From the NCBI GenBank assembly GCA_003505905.1, contig DNXM01000190.1, forward strand, positions 1 through 6,469: a stretch of DNA of 6,469 nucleotides, read 5' to 3'. The first letter of the stretch is position 1. Each line of letters opens with the position of its first letter. The notes beneath the pieces are model-generated. The model was given only the letters and a program-made list of their open reading frames with translations. It was not told where the DNA came from and did not search any database. Below, one piece after another: positions 1 through 6,469 of the stretch. The stretch comes from Oscillospiraceae bacterium. Lineage in GTDB: Bacteria > Bacillota > Clostridia > Oscillospirales > Acutalibacteraceae. Position numbers and translations under genes: made by a program.

Positions 1-841
1 AATCCGTATACATATATCCGGGATAGCCACGGCGACCGGGCACTTCTTTTCGGGCGGCGGAAACTTCACGCAGTGCATCGGCGTAGTTCGTGATATCCGT
101 TAAAACAACCAACACGTGCATCCCTTTTTCAAAGGCGAGGTATTCGGCGGCGGTCAAAGCCATTTTCGGCGTTGCGATACGCTCAATGGCAGGGTCATTG
201 GCAAGGTTCGAGAACATAACCGTGCGCTCCAATGCGCCCGTTTCACGGAACGATTCGACAAAATAATTCGATTCCTCAAAGGTAATACCCATTGCGGCAA
301 AGACGACGGCAAACTGTTCGTTATCACCCAAAACCTTTGCGTGCTTGGCAATCTGGGCGGCAAGGTTGGCGTGCGGCAGACCGGATGCGGAGAAAATCGG
401 CAATTTTTGACCACGAACCAAGGTGTTCAAGCCGTCAATCGCCGAAACGCCCGTTTGAATGAACTCCTGCGGATAGCTTCTTGCCGCAGGATTCATCGGC
501 AAGCCGTTGACATCCATGCGCTTTTCGGGAATAATTTCACATCCGCCGTCAATCGGGCGACCCAAACCGTCAAACACACGGCCGAGCATATCCATGGATA
601 CGCCCAGCTCCATTTGTCTGCCGAGAAAACGCACCTTGCTTTCCGCCAAGTTGATGCCCGTTGAGCTTTCAAACAACTGCACCAACGCATTCGTGCCGTT
701 TACCTCCAGCACACGGCAACGGCGTTTTTCGCCGTTGGCAAGCTCGATTTCGCCAAGCTCGTTATACTTGACCTTGTCCACCTCACGCACAAGCATCAGA
801 GGACCTGCAACCTCTTGAATGGTTCTGTATTCTTTCGGCAT
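1..841 (-). CDS. ntpB: V-type ATP synthase subunit B (partial, 3' end missing)
   Basis: This is the non-catalytic nucleotide-binding subunit that alternates with A in the cytoplasmic A3B3 hexamer. Reading from the ATG at 841-839 gives 280 residues before the left window edge. Full-length B is about 460 residues, so roughly the last 180 are missing. The start [20 protein letters not shown] and the beta-barrel motif [14 protein letters not shown] (87-100) are typical of the family. In place of a Walker A motif there is the degenerate loop SASGLPHAN (151-159) followed by [10 protein letters not shown], which marks B rather than [39 protein letters not shown] (243-280) is the conserved Walker B region. 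The C-terminal part with the arginine that completes the catalytic site lies outside the window. The ATG overlaps the A stop codon by one base (TGATG) and has an excellent Shine-Dalgarno site inside the end of A, so translation is probably coupled. Identification is very secure. Confidence 0.97.
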   Translation of the reverse strand, partial: MPKEYRTIQEVAGPLMLVREVDKVKYNELGEIELANGEKRRCRVLEVNGTNALVQLFESSTGINLAESKVRFLGRQMELGVSMDMLGRVFDGLGRPIDGGCEIIPEKRMDVNGLPMNPAARSYPQEFIQTGVSAIDGLNTLVRGQKLPIFSASGLPHANLAAQIAKHAKVLGDNEQFAVVFAAMGITFEESNYFVESFRETGALERTVMFSNLANDPAIERIATPKMALTAAEYLAFEKGMHVLVVLTDITNYADALREVSAARKEVPGRRGYPGYMYTD

Positions 842-2607
842 CAGTCTTCCTCCTTTGCAGCTGCTTCCTTGAGCTGTGCATCCAATTTGGCTTCAATCTC
901 TTCAAATTCGCCTGCCACAGCGGTTTCTTCAATATACTTAAAGCGACCGATAGCTTCACGAATCGGCATTTTGACGATTTTTTCAATGTCGGCACCGTTG
1001 TTCAGTGCTTCCAGTGCCTTGTCGTAAAAATCAACCACAAGCTTCATCATGCAATTCTGTTTTTTGAGGGACGAATAGGTATCGACCTCATGGAACGCAA
1101 GCTGATGCAAAAAGTCCTCACGAATGGAACGAGCCGCTTCCATTTTCAGGCGGTCGGGGGCGGAGAGCGCATCCATACCGACCAATTTCACGATTTCATC
1201 CAACGCCGCTTCATCGGAAAGCAGACTCATCATGCGCCCGCGCAATTCAGTCCAATCACGGGACACGTGCTCATTGAACCACTTGCCGAGCGAATCCGCA
1301 TACAGCGAATAGCTTGTCAGCCAGTTGATTGCGGGGAAATGACGCTTATAGGCCAAAGCAGAATCCAAGCCCCAGAACACCTTGACAATGCGCAAGGTTG
1401 CCTGTGAAACCGGCTCGGAAATATCACCGCCGGGCGGCGATACGGCACCGATAACGGACAAAGCGCCTTCTCTGCCGTCCGAGCCGAGCGAAATCACACG
1501 ACCGGCACGCTCATAGAACTGCGCCAGACGGCTGCCCAAATAAGCCGGGTAACCTTCTTCACCGGGCATTTCCTCCAATCGACCTGACATCTCACGCAAC
1601 GCCTCTGCCCAACGGGAGGTGGAGTCCGCCATCAACGCAACGGAGTAGCCCATATCACGGAAGTATTCGGCAATGGTGATACCTGTATAAATTGATGCCT
1701 CACGAGCCGCAACGGGCATATCGGAGGTGTTTGCAATCAAAACCGTACGCTCCATAAGCGATTTGCCCGTATGCGGGTCAATCAGCTCGGGGAACTCATT
1801 CAAAACGTCGGTCATTTCGTTGCCGCGTTCACCGCAGCCGATATAAACAACGATATCGGCCTCTGCCCACTTGGCAAGCTGATGCTGGGTAACGGTCTTT
1901 CCGCTGCCGAACGGACCGGGAATAGCCGCCACACCGCCCTTGGCAATGGGAAACAGCGCATCCACAACACGCTGACCCGTAATTAACGGCATATCGGGCG
2001 ACAGCTTTTTGGCATAGGGTCTTCCACGGCGCACCGGCCAGCGCTGCATGAGCGTAAGCGGAATTTTACTGCCGTTTGATTCCACCGTGCAAACCGTTTC
2101 TTCAACAGTAAATTCGCCGCGGAACACCGTGTCCACCGTACCGCTGACATTCGGCGGCACCATGATTTTGTGAACGACAACATCGGTTTCCTGCACCGTG
2201 CCGATAATGTCACCGCCCTTTACGGAGTCGCCTGCCTTCACGCAAGGCTCAAACGCCCATTTCTTTTCACGGGAAAGGGACGGCACCTCGACGCCTCGCT
2301 TAAGGCTGTTGCCCGTCAAACGCATGATTTCCTCCAACGGACGCTGAATACCGTCAAAAATGCTGCTGATTAAGCCGGGTCCGAGCTCAACGCTCAACGG
2401 AACACCCGTGGATTCAACGGGTTCACCCGTTCCCAAGCCCGAGGTTTCTTCATAAACCTGAATGGACGCACGGTCACCGTGCATTTCGATGATTTCGCCA
2501 ATCAGTCTTTCATCGCTGACACGAACCACATCAAACATATTCGCATCCCGCATTCCGCTTGCCACAACAAGGGGACCGGAAATTTTGGTAATTGTTCCTT
2601 TGCTCAT
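841..2607 (-). CDS. ntpA: V-type ATP synthase catalytic subunit A
   Basis: This is the catalytic subunit, which hydrolyses or synthesises ATP in the cytoplasmic head. The protein has 588 residues, the normal bacterial length. The N-terminus [19 protein letters not shown] is a typical barrel start. The A-specific non-homologous insert spans about 111-200. Walker A is GPFGSGKT at 231-238 (K237, T238). The catalytic glutamate and its arginine neighbour are E260-R261 in GCGERGNE. Walker B ends at D328 in [13 protein letters not shown], followed by [19 protein letters not shown]. All key residues are present and there is no intein. Start choice: in-frame ATGs also exist at 2625, 2616 and 2613, but the one at 2607 has AAGGA eight bases upstream and gives the family N-terminus; from 2625 the protein would gain MKRMMD. 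The gene lies 30 bases after F and its stop overlaps the B start by one base. Confidence 0.98.
   Translation of the reverse strand: MSKGTITKISGPLVVASGMRDANMFDVVRVSDERLIGEIIEMHGDRASIQVYEETSGLGTGEPVESTGVPLSVELGPGLISSIFDGIQRPLEEIMRLTGNSLKRGVEVPSLSREKKWAFEPCVKAGDSVKGGDIIGTVQETDVVVHKIMVPPNVSGTVDTVFRGEFTVEETVCTVESNGSKIPLTLMQRWPVRRGRPYAKKLSPDMPLITGQRVVDALFPIAKGGVAAIPGPFGSGKTVTQHQLAKWAEADIVVYIGCGERGNEMTDVLNEFPELIDPHTGKSLMERTVLIANTSDMPVAAREASIYTGITIAEYFRDMGYSVALMADSTSRWAEALREMSGRLEEMPGEEGYPAYLGSRLAQFYERAGRVISLGSDGREGALSVIGAVSPPGGDISEPVSQATLRIVKVFWGLDSALAYKRHFPAINWLTSYSLYADSLGKWFNEHVSRDWTELRGRMMSLLSDEAALDEIVKLVGMDALSAPDRLKMEAARSIREDFLHQLAFHEVDTYSSLKKQNCMMKLVVDFYDKALEALNNGADIEKIVKMPIREAIGRFKYIEETAVAGEFEEIEAKLDAQLKEAAAKEED
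849..856 (-). promoter_or_regulatory. Strong Shine-Dalgarno site of ntpB
   Basis: AAAGGAGG lies 7 bases before the ntpB ATG at 841. It is nearly a full match to the 16S rRNA anti-Shine-Dalgarno sequence. It lies within the last codons of ntpA, whose Lys-Glu-Glu-Asp tail is encoded across it. It supports the ntpB start and re-initiation right after ntpA ends. Confidence 0.85.
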
Positions 2608-2615
2608 ATCCATCA

Positions 2616-2620
2616 TCCTT
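2616..2620 (-). promoter_or_regulatory. Shine-Dalgarno site deciding the ntpA start
   Basis: AAGGA lies 8 bases before the ATG at 2607. The alternative ATGs at 2616 and 2613 overlap or abut this site and so cannot use it. The ATG at 2625 lies upstream of it and has only a poor GAAGAA. The site therefore favours 2607 as the start. Confidence 0.7.
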
Positions 2621-2637
2621 TTCATTTCTTCAGGCTG

Positions 2638-2949
2638 TCACTTCAAAATATCCGAACCGACTGCCTGTTCCACCGTTTTGCTCACATTCGCCAAACCGAT
2701 TCCCGTGTTGCCTTTCACACCCGGAATCGGCACCACCGCAGGCATCATCATGCTGTGATAACGCTCAATTTGCTGCGGAATCTGCGAAGCAAGGGCTTCG
2801 GTGATATAGATAACCGCATATTCCTCTTGGGCAAGGTGGCGCAAAAGGTTCGCCGCCTCGTGAGGGTCGACGCACGGAAAAATCTGAATTCCGAGAGAAG
2901 CGAAGCCGTAAATACTGTCGGAATCACCGATGACTGCAATCCTATACAT
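2638..2949 (-). CDS. ntpG: V-type ATP synthase subunit F (central stalk)
   Basis: This small central-stalk subunit binds subunit D inside the rotor and turns with it. In the E. hirae naming it is NtpG; many annotations call it AtpF or NtpF. The protein has 103 residues, the usual size. It shows the Rossmann-like start MYRIAVIGDSDSIYGFASLGI (1-21), the strand-helix YAVIYITEALASQIPQQIERY (44-64) and the conserved end PAVVPIPGVKGNTGIGLANVSKTVEQAVGSDIL (70-102). The start is fixed because an in-frame TGA lies four codons upstream with no other start between. The gene overlaps the last 8 bases of C. Its ribosome-binding site is poor: a GAGAAG sits 5 bases from the ATG and an AGGAG lies 14 bases away. 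Translation therefore probably depends on ribosomes finishing C. Identification is secure. Confidence 0.95.
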   Translation of the reverse strand: MYRIAVIGDSDSIYGFASLGIQIFPCVDPHEAANLLRHLAQEEYAVIYITEALASQIPQQIERYHSMMMPAVVPIPGVKGNTGIGLANVSKTVEQAVGSDILK

Positions 2950-3913
2950 ACAGACTTCTCACTCTCCTCTCGATTTCCCCTTGGTCCAAACGGTTGAGTT
3001 TACCGCTGAGAAGGATGCGCACATTTTTAATCTGCGACTCGCAAGCCAAATAATAAGCCACGATGGGTTCCATGCCGAACGCTTGGTTTTTCGCCTGCAA
3101 ATAGACCGTGAGCAAGGCATCATCGCATTCCTTTTCAAAGCTGACCGAATCCTTCAGCAGACTTTGCGCCAAAAGCGGATATCCGCCGAATTCAAGCACC
3201 TGCGCAATTTCTTCCACGGCACTCAAAGCGGCTTTGACAAGAGAAGATTTGTCCAGCTTTCCGCAACCGCTCAACGCCTGCTCAATGAATTTTTCATCCT
3301 TGCCGGTGCGATAACAGCGAAAAGCCGTTTTCGCATCCGCACAGTCCGCCGTCGTTTCGGCAAGCGTAACCAGCATGGCGCTTTTGCTTTCCTTCGCCAT
3401 GGCAACCGAAGCACGCATGGCGGCACAGTCAAGCACCAAGTCGGCTCTTTGACCGTTGCCCGTCTGCACCAAAATGTCATAGGCTTCCTGCGCACCTTCA
3501 CGCAAAAAGTCGGGCAGCTTGTCAAACCGGTGGGATTCCACCGCTTCGAGAAGCTCGTTCGGATTGGCAACGCAAGGCGAAAGAAAATACTTTTGTGCTT
3601 CAACGCCCGTAAATTTGGCTTTCAATGCCGCTTTCAGGTTGTGAAAATCATGGAACACAACAACACTGTTCAATGGGCTTACATCGCCCAGGGAGCTTTG
3701 AATCAAAGCCCAAGCCTCTTCCCTTTTCTTGGCGAAGGCTTCGGCATTGCTGTCGCTTTTTTCATCCAACTCCCAACCCTTATCGTTGAGAAACGCAACG
3801 GCACTTTTATAATCCTGCGCCGAAATAAGCTGTTCAAAATCCGCCGAAGTGAGAAGATTCAGCTCATTACAGCGGATGCGTGCCACCGCATAAGCAAAAT
3901 GTAACTCGTTCAT
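2942..3913 (-). CDS. ntpC: V-type ATP synthase subunit C (d-type rotor socket)
   Basis: This is the funnel-shaped, all-helical subunit that joins the central stalk (D/F) to the membrane K ring. It is homologous to yeast Vma6 and T. thermophilus subunit C. The protein has 323 residues, close to the usual 330-350. Family signatures are at the N-terminus (AYAVARIRCNELNLL, 7-21), in the middle (DFHNLKAALKAKF, 89-101) and at the C-terminus (AYYLACESQIKNVRILLSGK, 286-305, ending RRVRSLYV). No membrane segment is expected or seen. The start at 3913 is forced by a TGA codon immediately before the ATG in frame. It is preceded by the longest gap in the cluster (52 bases) and only a weak GGCGG ribosome-binding site. 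Its last 8 bases overlap F. A 324-codon open frame on the opposite strand covers nearly the same bases and is a shadow. Confidence 0.95.
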   Translation of the reverse strand: MNELHFAYAVARIRCNELNLLTSADFEQLISAQDYKSAVAFLNDKGWELDEKSDSNAEAFAKKREEAWALIQSSLGDVSPLNSVVVFHDFHNLKAALKAKFTGVEAQKYFLSPCVANPNELLEAVESHRFDKLPDFLREGAQEAYDILVQTGNGQRADLVLDCAAMRASVAMAKESKSAMLVTLAETTADCADAKTAFRCYRTGKDEKFIEQALSGCGKLDKSSLVKAALSAVEEIAQVLEFGGYPLLAQSLLKDSVSFEKECDDALLTVYLQAKNQAFGMEPIVAYYLACESQIKNVRILLSGKLNRLDQGEIERRVRSLYV

Positions 3914-3920
3914 TCAAGTA

Positions 3921-3925
3921 CCGCC
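3921..3925 (-). promoter_or_regulatory. Weak Shine-Dalgarno-like site of ntpC
   Basis: GGCGG lies 7 bases before the ntpC ATG at 3913. It is at the right distance but is a poor match compared with the GGAGG-type sites of ntpK and ntpB. No better candidate exists in the 52-base gap. Confidence 0.4.
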
Positions 3926-3933
3926 AATGCACC

Positions 3934-3952
3934 TGCATCTGCGCAGACTGCA
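3934..3952 (-). other. Small imperfect hairpin in the E/C gap
   Basis: The inverted repeat TGCA-TCT / AGA-TGCA, with one bulged base and a GCGC loop, could form a stem of about 7 base pairs between the ntpE stop and the ntpC start. It has no U-run after it, so it is not an intrinsic terminator. It may be an RNA processing or stabilising element, or chance. Confidence 0.3.
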
Positions 3953-3965
3953 CCGCACCCTTTCG

Positions 3966-4559
3966 TTAATTCTTCTCGCTGTCTGTTTCGGGTTCAAACA
4001 GCATACGGTTTACGGTTTGCGTCAGCTCTTCCCTTTTTTCGGCAATCAAAGCCTCGGGGGTAGCGTTGATTTCGATGTTTCCGTAAACCAAAACAAAGCC
4101 GCCGGGAATGTCAATCGGTTCTTTGCAAAGCGTGATTCCCTCTAATTTTGCCAAAAACGCACCCGGCGCACGGCGCAAATCCCGCTCGTTCAAGTGCAAA
4201 ACACCCTCGCCCGGCTGTTTGTTTGCCTTTATGAGCGCCGAAAGAGCAAGGAAATATTCTTTGTCGGGCATATGCAAAAAGGTGGATTCCGCCTGTGCAA
4301 TCGCTTCGTTGATGGTCTGCGATTTTGCCTTTAGGATTGCCTGCTTTTTCTGCTGTTGAACTGAAGAAAGCGCACGGACAACCACCGCTTTGGCTTTTTC
4401 GTCGGAAATTTCCTCGTTCCTGCGGTGAAGTTCATCCAATTCAGTCGCCGCATTTTGAGCCGTTTCCTGCGCCTTTTTCTCCGCCTGTGCAATGACCTCG
4501 GCACAACGCTCCTGCGATTCCGACTGAATTTTTTCAATTATTTTCGTTAAACCGTCCAT
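3966..4559 (-). CDS. ntpE: V-type ATP synthase subunit E (peripheral stalk)
   Basis: This subunit pairs with the G subunit to form the peripheral stalks that stop the A3B3 head from turning with the rotor. The protein has 197 residues, normal for bacterial E. Residues 1 to about 95 are a charged, Ala/Glu/Lys/Gln-rich heptad-like helix (for example EVIAQAEKKAQETAQNAATELDEL), the long coiled-coil arm. About 100-190 is the globular C-terminal domain that contacts the B subunit, with the family motif GGFVLVYGNIEIN (153-165) and a final helix ending VNRMLFEP (183-190). The short polar tail ETDSEKN is unremarkable. The start at 4559 lies 14 bases after the K stop and has GGGAG seven bases upstream. 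The sequence is weakly conserved in this family, so the call rests on size, coiled coil, C-terminal motif and operon position together. Confidence 0.93.
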   Translation of the reverse strand: MDGLTKIIEKIQSESQERCAEVIAQAEKKAQETAQNAATELDELHRRNEEISDEKAKAVVVRALSSVQQQKKQAILKAKSQTINEAIAQAESTFLHMPDKEYFLALSALIKANKQPGEGVLHLNERDLRRAPGAFLAKLEGITLCKEPIDIPGGFVLVYGNIEINATPEALIAEKREELTQTVNRMLFEPETDSEKN

Positions 4560-4566
4560 CCGTACT

Positions 4567-4571
4567 CTCCC
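4567..4571 (-). promoter_or_regulatory. Shine-Dalgarno site of ntpE
   Basis: GGGAG lies 7 bases before the ntpE ATG at 4559, within the 14-base gap after the ntpK stop. Its strength is moderate to good, and it supports this start. Confidence 0.65.
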
Positions 4572-4573
4572 GC

Positions 4574-6469
<1,896 letters not shown>

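Noticed and set aside
151..414. The degenerate P-loop of subunit B as a sign of a broken gene.
   Set aside because: Non-catalytic B subunits of V-type ATPases normally lack a canonical Walker A motif; the frame is intact.
116..664. A 182-codon plus-strand open frame opposite ntpB.
   Set aside because: The minus strand encodes a clear, conserved subunit B here, and the plus-strand translation looks compositionally random.
2479..2997. A 172-codon plus-strand open frame spanning the F/A junction.
   Set aside because: It crosses two well-supported minus-strand genes, is His/Arg-rich, and has no recognisable domain.
2930..3904. A 324-codon plus-strand open frame almost exactly opposite ntpC.
   Set aside because: It is Phe/Arg/His-rich, has no family likeness I recognise, and mirrors a secure gene; shadow frames of this length arise when few codons complementary to stops are used.

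Overview
The window holds one gene cluster, read entirely on the minus strand, that encodes a bacterial V-type (A/V-type, vacuolar-like) rotary ATPase. From right to left, which is the direction of transcription, the order is subunit I (5' end cut off by the right window edge), K, E, C, F, A and B (3' end cut off by the left edge). This is the same order as the I-K-E-C-G-A-B part of the Enterococcus hirae ntp operon, where the F-type central-stalk subunit is called NtpG. The peripheral-stalk G/H gene expected before I, and the central-stalk D gene expected after B, would lie outside the window.

Layout: 5052-6469 membrane stator subunit I; 4574-5059 rotor-ring proteolipid K; 3966-4559 peripheral-stalk E; 2942-3913 rotor-socket subunit C (d); 2638-2949 central-stalk F; 841-2607 catalytic A; 1-841 nucleotide-binding B. 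I/K and C/F overlap by 8 bases and A/B by 1 base. The other gaps are 14 (K/E), 52 (E/C) and 30 (F/A) bases. The cluster is almost pure coding sequence. There is no gene-free stretch above 52 bases, and I see no RNA gene, mobile element, repeat array, promoter or terminator. The whole cluster looks like the interior of one transcript.

How it works together: A3B3 hydrolyses or makes ATP. The central stalk (D, F, C) couples this to rotation of the K ring against the static half-channels of subunit I, and E/G stalks hold A3B3 still. The K ring carries the complete ligand set known for Na+ binding in E. hirae NtpK, so a sodium-coupled pump or synthase is the most likely reading.

Organism: the V-type operon with ntp-like order, the strong purine-rich Shine-Dalgarno sites, roughly even base composition and TGA used as a stop suggest an anaerobic Firmicute, perhaps a Clostridia/Oscillospirales-type gut bacterium. 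The taxonomic guess is weak because no marker gene is present. No unknown system was found. The points worth a second look are the sodium signature, a possible match between ribosome-binding-site strength and subunit copy number, and the unusual E/C junction.
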